DNA from: Flavobacterium sp. N2038
Lineage (GTDB): Bacteria; Bacteroidota; Bacteroidia; Flavobacteriales; Flavobacteriaceae
DNA: 64,000 nt
Reading direction: 5' to 3'
Assembly: GCF_025947185.1 (NCBI RefSeq)
Contig: NZ_CP110001.1
Coordinates: 3,410,001-3,474,000, forward strand
Shown: positions 51,790 to 60,150 of the stretch, in pieces
Layout of the letters: every line of letters begins with the position of its first letter
Numbering within the stretch: position 1 is the stretch's first letter
Program-made: the position numbers and the translations under genes
The notes under the pieces: model-generated
Seen by the model: the letters and a program-made list of their open reading frames with translations, nothing else
What the model was told of the DNA's origin: nothing
Database searches by the model: none

Positions 51790-52839
51790 CTATAGTTCAA
51801 ATTCAATTGTAAACTCAGCGCCTTTATTCTTGCCTTGGCTGGTTGCACTAAGAGTACCTTTATTTTTTTCGATTATTTTTTTGCACAAATACAATCCAAT
51901 TCCGGTAGATAACTCATTTGCCGTTCCTAATCGGCTCATTTTGGTGAATTTTTTAAACAATTCCTCTATTTGATCTTTATCAAAACCAATTCCTTTATCG
52001 GTAACTTTAACTATTAAACCCGAATTATCTTTATAGATTCGAACTTCAATTTCACTATCAAAATAAGAGAATTTAATTGCATTGCTTATTAAATTTACTA
52101 AAACCTGAATAAACAAGCCTTCATCAATTTTAAGTTTAGCTTCGTCTGTTTCTAAACTCAAATTCATGGTAATATTTTTATCAATCAGTCTCTGTTCTAC
52201 CTGTTCGTTAATAAACGGAAGAATATCCGCAAAAACAATCGTTTTTGCTTCCTGATTAACCTTAACAACCTGATCTTGCTCTTTTAATAATTTTATAAAA
52301 TTCTCGATGTATCGGAATTGAAGATTAGTCGACTCACAAATAAGCTCGGCCAAATGACTTACAGAAGCAGAAGGGTTTTCGCTTAAAATCAATTTTGCTA
52401 AACCTTGCGGATTTCCGGCAAAGTTTTTTAAATCGTGTGAAAGCATGTAAATCAAATCCTGTTTTTCGTTTATAAAGCTTTCAGATTCATAAATAGATTC
52501 CTGAATATTGCTCATCAATAAACCCGCTTCATCCTCGTAATCTGTTGGCAAAATTGATAATTTTCTTTTATTTCTGTAATCATCCAGTGCTTTTGAAGCT
52601 ATAGAAATGGGTTTTATCAATCGATTTAATACCAAAAGTGTTACCGCAGTCGCCAATACGGTCATTATTAAAGAGAAAATCAAAATAGAGGTAGACGAAA
52701 CAATATGATCTGAATAAAGTACGAAAAATAAGATTCCAATTAAAGGGATATGAATTCCGATAAAGGCAACAAACAAAAATTTGAAGGCATAACTTCTTTT
52801 AAGAAAACTTATCTGAGAGAGATTATGATACAACTTCAT
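51790..52839 (-). CDS. Sensor histidine kinase
   Basis: A 349-residue membrane kinase. ATG 52839 is chosen over TTG 52845. Two membrane helices (about 19-39 and 51-72) have a very short loop between them, so there is no real extracellular sensor. They are followed by a HAMP-like segment. The H-box is MLSHDLKNFAGNP, the N box is NLISNAIKF, and G boxes are DKGIGFD and GIGLYLCKKI. No response regulator lies next to it, so the partner is unknown. Confidence 0.88.
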   Translation of the reverse strand: MKLYHNLSQISFLKRSYAFKFLFVAFIGIHIPLIGILFFVLYSDHIVSSTSILIFSLIMTVLATAVTLLVLNRLIKPISIASKALDDYRNKRKLSILPTDYEDEAGLLMSNIQESIYESESFINEKQDLIYMLSHDLKNFAGNPQGLAKLILSENPSASVSHLAELICESTNLQFRYIENFIKLLKEQDQVVKVNQEAKTIVFADILPFINEQVEQRLIDKNITMNLSLETDEAKLKIDEGLFIQVLVNLISNAIKFSYFDSEIEVRIYKDNSGLIVKVTDKGIGFDKDQIEELFKKFTKMSRLGTANELSTGIGLYLCKKIIEKNKGTLSATSQGKNKGAEFTIEFEL

Positions 52840-52988
52840 AGACAAACAACAATACTTATAGGTTAAAAATGGGACATTTGGGGTTGAATGTCAAAAACAA
52901 AGTTAGCTTTTAAACTGGATTAAACTAGCAAATTCAATATTTTGATAAAATATTTTAAAAATTAAATTTATAAAAGTTTACAAACCCT

Positions 52989-52996
52989 TATTTTTG
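52989..52996 (+). promoter_or_regulatory. -7 promoter element immediately before rlmD
   Basis: TATTTTTG, an exact match; only 4 nt lie between it and ATG 53001, so the transcript would be leaderless or nearly so. Confidence 0.5.
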
Positions 52997-53000
52997 CCCT

Positions 53001-54413
53001 ATGGGAAGAAAAAATACAGACAAAGTTGTCTTTCATCAGATTCAGGTTCTTGACGCTGGAGCAAAAGGAGTATCAGTAGCGAAAGCTCCTGACGGAAAAG
53101 TAATCTTTATTCCGAATGTGGTACCGGGTGATGTAGTGGACGTACAAACTTTCAAAAAAAGAAAAGCCTATTATGAAGGCAAAGCCGTAAAATTTCATGA
53201 ATTATCAGAACATCGCATCGAACCAATCTGCGAGCATTTTGGAGTTTGTGGAGGTTGCAAATGGCAAAATATGAAATACAGTCAACAGCTGTATTATAAG
53301 CAAAACGAAGTAAAAAATCATTTACAGCGTATAGGAAAAGTTGAACTTCCTGAATTTGAAACTATTTTAGGTTCAGAAAAACAATTTTTCTATAGAAATA
53401 AAATGGAATTTTCGTTTTCAAACAGTCGTTGGTTAACTGAAAAAGAAATTGGAAGTACTGAAGATTTAGGAAACAGAAATGCATTAGGATTTCATATCCC
53501 GAAAATGTGGGACAAAATTCTTGACATTCAAAAATGTCATCTGCAGGAAGATCCTTCAAATGCAATCAGAAACGAAATCAGAGCGTTTGCCAATGAGCAT
53601 AACTTAGCTTTCTTTAATCCTAGAGAACATTCTGGTTTATTGCGTACCGTTATGATTCGTACTGTTTCTACCGGAGAGATTATGGTTTTAATTCAGTTTT
53701 TTGAAGAGGATAAAGAAAATCGCGAATTACTTTTAGATCATTTATACGAGAAGTTTCCACAAATTACCTCATTACAATATGTAGTAAACGGAAAGCCTAA
53801 TGATACTATCTACGATCAAAATGTAATATTGTATAAAGGAAGAGATTATATTCTGGAAGAAATGGAAGGTTTGAAATTTAGCATCAATGCTAAATCTTTT
53901 TACCAAACCAACTCAGATCAGGCTTATGAACTTTACAAAATAACCCGCGATTTTGCCGGACTTACCGGTAACGAAACGGTTTATGATTTATATACAGGAA
54001 CAGGAACAATTGCACAGTTTGTTTCTAAAAAAGCTAAAAAAGTAATTGGCGTAGAAAGCGTACCGGAAGCAATTTTGGATGCAAAAGCAAATGCTGAACG
54101 CAATAATATTACCAATTGCGAGTTTTTTGTTGGGGATATGAAAGTTGTTTTTAACGAAGCTTTTATTGCACAACACGGAAAACCGGACGTAATTATTACA
54201 GATCCGCCAAGAGACGGGATGCATGCTGCAGTAATTGATCAAATCCTTAAAATTGCTCCACAAAAAGTAGTTTATGTAAGTTGTAATTCGGCAACACAAG
54301 CACGTGATTTAGCTTTAATGGATGAAAAATACAAAGTTACCCGTGTTCGTCCGGTTGATATGTTCCCGCAAACACATCACGTTGAAAATGTTGTACTTTT
54401 AGAATTAAGATAA
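53001..54413 (+). CDS. rlmD: 23S rRNA (uracil-1939-C5)-methyltransferase RlmD
   Basis: A 470-residue SAM-dependent RNA methyltransferase. An N-terminal TRAM domain (1-65) precedes the Fe-S cluster motif C77-x5-C83-x2-C86 (GVCGGCKW), with a fourth Cys near 177 (QKCHLQ). The Rossmann methyltransferase domain has DLYTGTGTIAQFV, TDPPRDGMH and the catalytic Cys in VSCNSATQARD. It methylates 23S rRNA U1939, or a close equivalent such as RlmCD. Ends 9 nt before the DUF6452 gene. Confidence 0.92.
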   Translation: MGRKNTDKVVFHQIQVLDAGAKGVSVAKAPDGKVIFIPNVVPGDVVDVQTFKKRKAYYEGKAVKFHELSEHRIEPICEHFGVCGGCKWQNMKYSQQLYYKQNEVKNHLQRIGKVELPEFETILGSEKQFFYRNKMEFSFSNSRWLTEKEIGSTEDLGNRNALGFHIPKMWDKILDIQKCHLQEDPSNAIRNEIRAFANEHNLAFFNPREHSGLLRTVMIRTVSTGEIMVLIQFFEEDKENRELLLDHLYEKFPQITSLQYVVNGKPNDTIYDQNVILYKGRDYILEEMEGLKFSINAKSFYQTNSDQAYELYKITRDFAGLTGNETVYDLYTGTGTIAQFVSKKAKKVIGVESVPEAILDAKANAERNNITNCEFFVGDMKVVFNEAFIAQHGKPDVIITDPPRDGMHAAVIDQILKIAPQKVVYVSCNSATQARDLALMDEKYKVTRVRPVDMFPQTHHVENVVLLELR

Positions 54414-54422
54414 TATTTATAA

Positions 54423-54980
54423 ATGAAAAAAATAATTTCTCTTTTATTGGTTTTCGTTTTTGGCTTGTCTAGCTGTGAAAAAGATGATATTTGCGATCCA
54501 AGTACACCAACCACACCTCGATTAGTTATTGCATTTTATGATGCTAATAATCCGTCAGCGCTTAAAAATGTTACCAATTTGAAAGTAATTGGAAAAGATC
54601 AGCCCGAAGGAATTATTTTTAATCAAAGTGGAACTGAAATAACAAAGTATCTGGCAAACGGTAATACGATATCTATTCCTTTAAGAACAAATGAAGATTT
54701 CAGTACGTTTACTTTTATTTTAGATTCTCAAAACGAGAACCCTGCAGCCAAAAACACTGATGAAGTAAGATTTAATTACACTCGTCAGAATGTATATGTT
54801 TCCAGAGCATGTGGATTTAAAACGATTTTCGCACTTAATCCACCTTCAGACGGCCCACCTCTTTCTACTCCTTTTATTCAGTTTGATACCGATTCAAACG
54901 GATTATGGATGAAGCAAATTTTTGTAAAAAAATATAACATTGAAACTGAAAATGAAACACACCTTGAAGTATATTTCTAG
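54423..54980 (+). CDS. DUF6452 family lipoprotein
   Basis: A 185-residue lipoprotein with signal peptide MKKIISLLLVFVFGLSSC and the lipobox Cys at about residue 18. CDPSTPTTPRLVIAFYD follows. This pattern is typical of DUF6452, found next to rlmD and DUF6048 in Flavobacteriaceae. The role is unknown. Its 3' end overlaps the DUF6048 gene by 29 nt. Confidence 0.8.
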   Translation: MKKIISLLLVFVFGLSSCEKDDICDPSTPTTPRLVIAFYDANNPSALKNVTNLKVIGKDQPEGIIFNQSGTEITKYLANGNTISIPLRTNEDFSTFTFILDSQNENPAAKNTDEVRFNYTRQNVYVSRACGFKTIFALNPPSDGPPLSTPFIQFDTDSNGLWMKQIFVKKYNIETENETHLEVYF

Positions 54981-55752
54981 TATTTGCTTATTGTTTTCAA
55001 TGTTTTTGGGTTCTGCTCAGGAAACCTCTACTACAGCAACAAAAGAAATTGTTCCGGTAAAACCGAAAACTGAAACGGCTAAACCAGAAATTCAGCAAGC
55101 AAAGCCCGACAGCATAAAAACTGATCGTTACGGTCTGCGTGTTGGAGTCGATTTATATAAACTGACCCGTGGATTATATGATAAAGATTATAAGGGAATT
55201 GAGATTGTTGGAGACTGGCGTTTAACAAAAAAGTACTATTTGGCTGCCGAACTTGGTTTTGAAGATAAAACTACAGACGACGACAGATTAAATTCTACCG
55301 CAACCGGAACTTACATTAAAGGAGGTTTTGATTATAATTTATATCAAAACTGGCTTGACATGGAAAACTTAATTACACTTGGATTAAGAGGAGGTTTTAG
55401 TACATTTAGTCAGCAATTAAACAGTTACAAAATTTACAATCCAAACCCATATTGGGGAGAGCAGCCACCTATTGCTGACGGACACAAATATAATGGTCTT
55501 ACTGCAGGATGGATTGAAGTTGCAATGGGTTTAAAAGCAAAAGTCTTTAATAATGTATTTGTTGGTTTTGGCGTACAGCTAAAAATGCTTGTTGCCAACT
55601 CAAAACCAGATGGCTTTGATAATCTTTACATTCCCGGATTTAACAGAACATATGACGGAAGTTTTGGAATAGGTTTCAATTATACTGTTTCTTACTTTAT
55701 TCCTATTTACAAGAAGAAAACAGTTATTCCGGTAACACCAGCTAAAAAGTAA
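54952..55752 (+). CDS. DUF6048 family outer-membrane-type protein
   Basis: A 266-residue secreted protein. ATG 54952 (MKHTLKYISSICLLFSM) starts a signal peptide ending in GSAQ; a TTG at 54940 is less likely. After a Thr/Lys/Pro linker (25-55) it has beta-barrel-like strands: YGLRVGVDLYKLTRG, KYYLAAELGFEDKT, GTYIKGGFDYNLY, GIGFNYTVSYFIPIY. This is a small outer-membrane protein family paired with DUF6452. The 29-nt overlap suggests that the two are translated together and may act together. Confidence 0.82.
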   Translation: MKHTLKYISSICLLFSMFLGSAQETSTTATKEIVPVKPKTETAKPEIQQAKPDSIKTDRYGLRVGVDLYKLTRGLYDKDYKGIEIVGDWRLTKKYYLAAELGFEDKTTDDDRLNSTATGTYIKGGFDYNLYQNWLDMENLITLGLRGGFSTFSQQLNSYKIYNPNPYWGEQPPIADGHKYNGLTAGWIEVAMGLKAKVFNNVFVGFGVQLKMLVANSKPDGFDNLYIPGFNRTYDGSFGIGFNYTVSYFIPIYKKKTVIPVTPAKK

Positions 55753-55767
55753 TATTTCTTAAAAAAT

Positions 55768-55812
55768 AAAAAAGCCATAAATTCAAAAATTTAATGAATT
55801 TGTGGCTTTTTT
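55768..55812 (+). terminator. Terminator after the DUF6048 gene
   Basis: AAAAAGCCATAAATTCA / TGAATTTGTGGCTTTTT, 17-bp stem with one wobble pair, 10-nt loop. T-rich ends on both strands; it may also serve the convergent racemase gene. Confidence 0.8.
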
Positions 55813-55825
55813 ATTTTCTTCTAAT

Positions 55826-56518
55826 TTATGACAATTGAAACTCAATTGCAGCATTGGCATGAATCATTGTAGTATCAAAAATAGGAACCGGTACATCATT
55901 TTCTTTAATGATTAACGGAATTTCTGTACAACCCAAAATAATTCCTTCAGCACCGTCTTTAATCAGTTGATTCGAAATTTCAAGATACCTTTTTTTGCTT
56001 TCAGCAGTTACAATTCCTCTGCCTAATTCTTCAAAAACAGTATAATGAATAAAGTCTTTATCTTCCTGTTTTTCCGGAATTATAACTTCTATTCCTTTTG
56101 CAATAAGCTTATCCTTAAAAAAATCAAGTTCCATTGTAAACTTGGTTCCCAAAAGAGCCACTTTTTTAAGCTTTTGTTTCTGAATTTCAACTGCAGTTAC
56201 ACTTGCAATATGAATAATAGGCAAATCAATTGCTTCCTGTAATCTGTCTGCAATTAAATGCATTGTGTTGGCACATAAAATAATCGCTTCTGCCCCGCCC
56301 GATTTTAAGAACTGACAGCCTTTAAAAAGCATTTCAAAAGTAGCATCCCAGTCGTTGGCATCGTTATTTCTTTTAATATCAGCATAATTAAACGAATAAA
56401 CCAAACATTCTGAGAAGTTAAGCCCTCCCATTTTTTTATTTATTCCTTCATTTATAAGTTTGTAATAATCTGCTGTTGAAACCCAGCTAATACCGCCAAT
56501 AAGCCCAATTTTCTTCAT
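55826..56518 (-). CDS. Aspartate/glutamate racemase family protein
   Basis: A 230-residue PLP-independent racemase. The two active-site Cys are in IILCANTMHLI (about residue 84) and IILGCTEIPLI (about 194). The N terminus KIGLIGGISWVSTADYYKLIN matches the aspartate racemase group. It interconverts D- and L-aspartate or a related amino acid. It is followed by a small membrane protein gene upstream on the same strand (16-nt gap). Confidence 0.88.
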   Translation of the reverse strand: MKKIGLIGGISWVSTADYYKLINEGINKKMGGLNFSECLVYSFNYADIKRNNDANDWDATFEMLFKGCQFLKSGGAEAIILCANTMHLIADRLQEAIDLPIIHIASVTAVEIQKQKLKKVALLGTKFTMELDFFKDKLIAKGIEVIIPEKQEDKDFIHYTVFEELGRGIVTAESKKRYLEISNQLIKDGAEGIILGCTEIPLIIKENDVPVPIFDTTMIHANAAIEFQLS

Positions 56519-56534
56519 ATTACTGATTTTAAAA

Positions 56535-56771
56535 TTATCCGATTTCTCTAATTCCTTTTATAAATATCCATTTCATAAAAAGCTTTTCTCCATCTTTTGT
56601 TTTCACTGCCTGAAATTTAGGTGCAATTAAAGTCGCCACAATAAATGCAGTCATCGGAATCCAAAGACCCGTTAATTGTGTATAACTCGCAACTAAATAA
56701 CGACCCAAAATAAACAGAATCGCAAAACATCCTAGTTGATATAAAAAAGCTCTTATTTGTAGTTTTGTCAT
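56535..56771 (-). CDS. Small membrane protein of unknown function
   Basis: A 78-residue protein with two membrane helices (about 10-28 and 32-50) and a basic C terminus (KLFMKWIFIKGIREIG). I do not recognise the family. It lies upstream of and close to the racemase gene, in probable operon. Repeat element A3 lies just before it. Confidence 0.6.
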   Translation of the reverse strand: MTKLQIRAFLYQLGCFAILFILGRYLVASYTQLTGLWIPMTAFIVATLIAPKFQAVKTKDGEKLFMKWIFIKGIREIG

Positions 56772-56780
56772 TTTTTTAAA

Positions 56781-56930
56781 AGTTGCTAAGGTTCTGAGAT
56801 GCTAAGCTGCTAAGTTTTTTTTCCTGACAACTTAAAACACTCAAAACCTTATTATTATTTTTAATTATAAAATCTTTTTTTTTTTGCTAAATCTTAGTCC
56901 CTTAGAACCTTAGCAACTAAGAACCTTAAG
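56781..56930. repeat. Octamer-period element A3 (CTYAGNNN family)
   Basis: Left arm 56781-56814 (units of the form NNNCTAAG or NNNCTGAG, ending in a T run). Right arm 56893-56930 (CTTAGTCC CTTAGAAC, CTTAGCAA CTAAGAAC, CTTAAG). A decayed third array lies at about 56830-56860. The right arm includes the stop codon of the RlmL-like gene at 56926. Unlike A1 and A2, it lies between two genes of the same strand. Confidence 0.75.
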
Positions 56931-58083
56931 ACTGAAATTTCGTTCTCTTACTTCCTTCGTACATTTCATATTTAACCAGACGAGCTTCAAGGCTTCCGTT
57001 AAAAAGTTTAATTTTTCTTGAAGGTTTAAGTCCGACAAACTTTAGAGCCTCCAGATTTGCCGTAATAAACCACGCATTTGTTCCCGGATAATTTTTCTTT
57101 AAAGTATCGCCTATATTTTTATAGAATTCCTCCATATGAATATCTAAACGTTCATCATAAGGTGGATTAAAAGTAATGTGTAGTTTTCCTTCTACTTCTT
57201 TTTCAGTATCAAAAAAGTTATCTTCAGAAACCGTTACGTAATCTTCCAGATTCGCATTTCTAATATTGTCTTTGGCTTTGCTTACCGCACTAGGCGCTTT
57301 ATCAAAACCTTTTATAGTATAATGAAACTCTTTAGTTTTTTTCATCAGACTGTTTACAATCTGATCAAATAAATCATTATCCCAGTCTTTCCACTTTTCA
57401 AAAGCAAATTCTTTTCTATTGATGTTTGCTGGAATATTGCAGGCAATCATCGCAGCTTCGGCAAGAAAAGTTCCCGAACCACACATTGGATCCAAAAAGT
57501 GACTTTGTCCTTCCCATCCTGACAATAATAAAATTCCTGCTGCTAAAACTTCGTTGATTGGTGCAATATTAGTTGCCGTTCTGTAACCACGCTGATGCAA
57601 TGAATTTCCGGAAGTATCTAAAGCTACCGAAACCTGATCTTTGTCAATATGCACGTTGATTCGTAAATCCGGATATTGTTTATCAATACTTGGTCTTTGT
57701 CCTGTTCTTTCTCTAAACTGATCTACAATGGCATCTTTACATTTTTGAGAAACAAATTCTGAGTGATTGAAATACGTCGAATGCACTGTCGCATCAATTA
57801 CAAACGTTTGATTGGCATTTAGTAATTTTGACCAGTTAACGCCCGAAATTCCTTTATATAATGCCTGCTCATTATTGGCTCTAAATGAATAAATAGGTTT
57901 TAAAACTTTAAGCGCTGTACGCAACGATAAATTGGCTTTATACATAAAACCTTTATCGCCCTTAAAGCTTACCATTCTTACTCCTTTTTCGACATCCTGA
58001 GCACCAAGGGCACGCAATTCATTCTCTAATATTTCTTCAAAGCCAAAAAAACATTTGGCAATCATTCTAAAATTTTCTTCCAT
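56926..58083 (-). CDS. THUMP-domain RNA methyltransferase, RlmL-like
   Basis: A 385-residue SAM-dependent methyltransferase. The N-terminal ferredoxin-like and THUMP region (1-165, CFFGFEEILENELRALGAQDVE) is followed by the Rossmann domain with FLDPMCGSGTFLAEAAM (motif I region) and NPPYDERL (the NPPY catalytic motif for N2-guanine). It likely modifies G2445 of 23S rRNA or a tRNA guanine. It lacks the RlmK half of the fused E. coli protein. Confidence 0.88.
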   Translation of the reverse strand: MEENFRMIAKCFFGFEEILENELRALGAQDVEKGVRMVSFKGDKGFMYKANLSLRTALKVLKPIYSFRANNEQALYKGISGVNWSKLLNANQTFVIDATVHSTYFNHSEFVSQKCKDAIVDQFRERTGQRPSIDKQYPDLRINVHIDKDQVSVALDTSGNSLHQRGYRTATNIAPINEVLAAGILLLSGWEGQSHFLDPMCGSGTFLAEAAMIACNIPANINRKEFAFEKWKDWDNDLFDQIVNSLMKKTKEFHYTIKGFDKAPSAVSKAKDNIRNANLEDYVTVSEDNFFDTEKEVEGKLHITFNPPYDERLDIHMEEFYKNIGDTLKKNYPGTNAWFITANLEALKFVGLKPSRKIKLFNGSLEARLVKYEMYEGSKRTKFQS

Positions 58084-58179
58084 CTTTATTTTTGTATTAA
58101 AAACAACTCCAATCGCAGATGTATACTAACGTTTATCCAGGTATCGTCGCGAAATAGTTATTTTTCGGCAAAAATACAC

Positions 58180-58187
58180 TAAATTTG
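58180..58187 (+). promoter_or_regulatory. -7 promoter element of the class I methyltransferase gene
   Basis: TAAATTTG, an exact match, 30 nt before ATG 58218. Confidence 0.5.
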
Positions 58188-58217
58188 CGGTACTTTGAAT
58201 TAATTGAAATAGAATAA

Positions 58218-58982
58218 ATGTCTGAAGCACAAAACTCATCAACACCAAATCAGGACCGAAATACAGAAAACTGGTTTACTTCATGGTTTGATACTCCGTA
58301 TTATCACATTCTTTATAAAGATAGAAATTATCGTGAAGCTCAGATTTTTATGGATAATCTAACGCATTATCTTAACCTGCCCGAAAAAGCAAAAGTACTT
58401 GACCTTGCCTGCGGAAAAGGACGCCATTCTATTTATCTTAATCAATTAGGTTTTGATGTTCTGGGCGCAGATTTATCTGAAAACAGCATTGCCGAAGCCA
58501 GCAAAAACAGCAACGAAACCCTGCATTTTAAAGTACACGACATGCGCGAACCTTTTGAAGAAAAGTTCGATGCAATCTTTAATTTATTTACCAGTTTTGG
58601 CTATTTCGAAAGCGATGACGACAATTTAACGACTTTAAAAGCTATTAAAGAAAGTTTATCTGAATACGGATTTGCTGTAATTGATTTTATGAATGTAAAT
58701 CAGGTCATTGAAACTTTGGTTCCTGAAGAAGTAAAAACCGTTGAGGGAATCGATTTTCACATCAAAAGATACGTAGAAGACGGGCATATTTTCAAAGAAA
58801 TTGATTTTGAAGATCAGGGCAGAAAATATCATTTTACCGAAAAAGTAAAAGCTTTAACTTTGAAAGACTTTCAGGATCTAATGGATGAAGCCGGTATTTA
58901 TCTGCTGGATATTTTTGGAGATTACAAACTCAAAAAATTTCATAAAACCGAAAGCGAAAGATTAATCATGATTTTTAAATAA
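58218..58982 (+). CDS. Class I SAM-dependent methyltransferase
   Basis: A 254-residue protein with motif I VLDLACGKGRHSIYLNQLGF (residues about 60-79), motif II in DVLGADLSENSI and an FNLFTSFGYF segment. This is the pattern of the UbiE/methyltransferase-25 group, soluble. Substrate is unknown. It ends 90 nt before the ZIP gene, with the D-type repeat in the gap. Confidence 0.85.
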   Translation: MSEAQNSSTPNQDRNTENWFTSWFDTPYYHILYKDRNYREAQIFMDNLTHYLNLPEKAKVLDLACGKGRHSIYLNQLGFDVLGADLSENSIAEASKNSNETLHFKVHDMREPFEEKFDAIFNLFTSFGYFESDDDNLTTLKAIKESLSEYGFAVIDFMNVNQVIETLVPEEVKTVEGIDFHIKRYVEDGHIFKEIDFEDQGRKYHFTEKVKALTLKDFQDLMDEAGIYLLDIFGDYKLKKFHKTESERLIMIFK

Positions 58983-58989
58983 ATTGGTA

Positions 58990-59066
58990 AATCGTTTAAT
59001 TGTTGAACCGTTTAATCGCTAAACAAAAAAACAATTAACCGATTAAACAAATCAACGATTAAACAA
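58990..59066. repeat. Octamer-period inverted element D (CGTTTAAT family)
   Basis: Left arm: ATCGTTTA ATTGTTGA, ACCGTTTA ATCGCTAA. Right arm: ACAATTAA CCGATTAA, ACAAATCA ACGATTAA. The unit length is 8 nt, the arms are imperfect inverted repeats, and the middle is A-rich. The element ends 6 nt before the ZIP transporter ATG at 59073, so it would be in that gene's leader. Confidence 0.75.
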
Positions 59067-59072
59067 TAAAAA

Positions 59073-59741
59073 ATGAACTATTTACTACCTTTATTTTCTG
59101 TACTTTTAGGATATAGTGTGGCTTTGTTTATTAAACCCAATAACAAAACCAATTTAAAATTATTACTGGCATTTAGCGGTTCATTTTTGTTATCATTAAC
59201 CGTAATGCATCTTTTACCGGAAGTTTACGAATCACATAACCACAATATTGGTGTATTTATAATGGTCGGGATTTTATTCCAGATCGTGCTTGAGTTTTTC
59301 TCCAAAGGAGCAGAACACGGACACGTACACGGACATGCAAAAATGTCTCAAATTCCTTGGCTCTTATTTATTAGTTTGTGCATTCATGCCTTTTTAGAAG
59401 GTTTCCCTGTAAGTCATCATCATGGTCTGGCGATCGGAATTGCAATTCATCATTTGCCAATTGCTGTCATTTTAACGACATTTTTCATCAATGCCGATTT
59501 AAATAAAAAAGCTATATTTCTCTTTATGCTGGTTTTCGCAATCATGACGCCACTAGGCACAATTGCATCAGAATATCTTGTTTTTCTAAATGAGTATTAC
59601 ACCGAAATAACAGCCATTGTAATTGGAATTTTATTCCACATTTCCTCTACTATTATATTTGAAAGTAGCGAAGGACATAAATTCAACGTTGCCAAAGTTT
59701 CTATGATCGTACTCGGAATTTTATTGGCATTCTTTTTATAA
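59073..59741 (+). CDS. ZIP family metal transporter
   Basis: A 222-residue protein with about seven to eight membrane helices and a His-rich loop between helices 3 and 4 (GAEHGHVHGHAK). The metal-site helices are SLCIHAFLEGFPVSHHH and IAIHHLPIAVIL, the H-x3-E and HH-P patterns of ZIP proteins. It probably imports zinc or another divalent metal. The leader contains the D-type repeat. Confidence 0.88.
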   Translation: MNYLLPLFSVLLGYSVALFIKPNNKTNLKLLLAFSGSFLLSLTVMHLLPEVYESHNHNIGVFIMVGILFQIVLEFFSKGAEHGHVHGHAKMSQIPWLLFISLCIHAFLEGFPVSHHHGLAIGIAIHHLPIAVILTTFFINADLNKKAIFLFMLVFAIMTPLGTIASEYLVFLNEYYTEITAIVIGILFHISSTIIFESSEGHKFNVAKVSMIVLGILLAFFL

Positions 59742-60150
59742 TACTTTAATTAGATAATGTGCCAATTGGCCAATGAGATAATTTTTAAAATACTTTGCGC
59801 TTAAATTGGATGCAATTTATCCAGAGTAGATCGACAAAAAACAGCTTCAAAATAACAAACTGGACAGGTTTTAAAAACCTGTCCGGTTAATCATAACTAA
59901 GTAACAACTTTTTCCGATTTTAATTTAAATTAGATGATGTGCCAATTGGCCAATGAGATAATTTTTAAAATACTTTGCGCTTAAATTGGATGCAATTTAT
60001 CCAGAGTAGATCGAAAAAAAATAACTTCAAAATAACAAACCGGACAGGTTTTAAAAACCTGTCCGGTTCATCATAACGTAAGTAACAACTTTTTCCGATT
60101 TCAATTTAAATTATCCCATTATCTAATTGACACATTATCTAATTATCTAA
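59742..60150. repeat. 180-bp tandem duplication with octamer-period ends (element C)
   Basis: Copy 1 is 59751-59930 and copy 2 starts at 59931 with a 180-bp period. Copy 2 ends near 60112, with one extra base and several substitutions. Each copy contains a palindrome AACCGGACAGGTTTT / AAAACCTGTCCGGTT (copy 1 has one mismatch). The start (TAATTAGATAATGTG and so on) and the end of the whole region (60116-60150, ATTATCTA ATTGACAC, ATTATCTA ATTATCTA) are inverted 8-nt-period arrays. It lies between the convergent ZIP and TonB-type genes. Confidence 0.85.

Noticed and set aside
59742..60150. The 180-bp duplication as an insertion sequence
   Set aside because: It has no transposase gene and no target-site duplication visible; a non-autonomous element remains possible.
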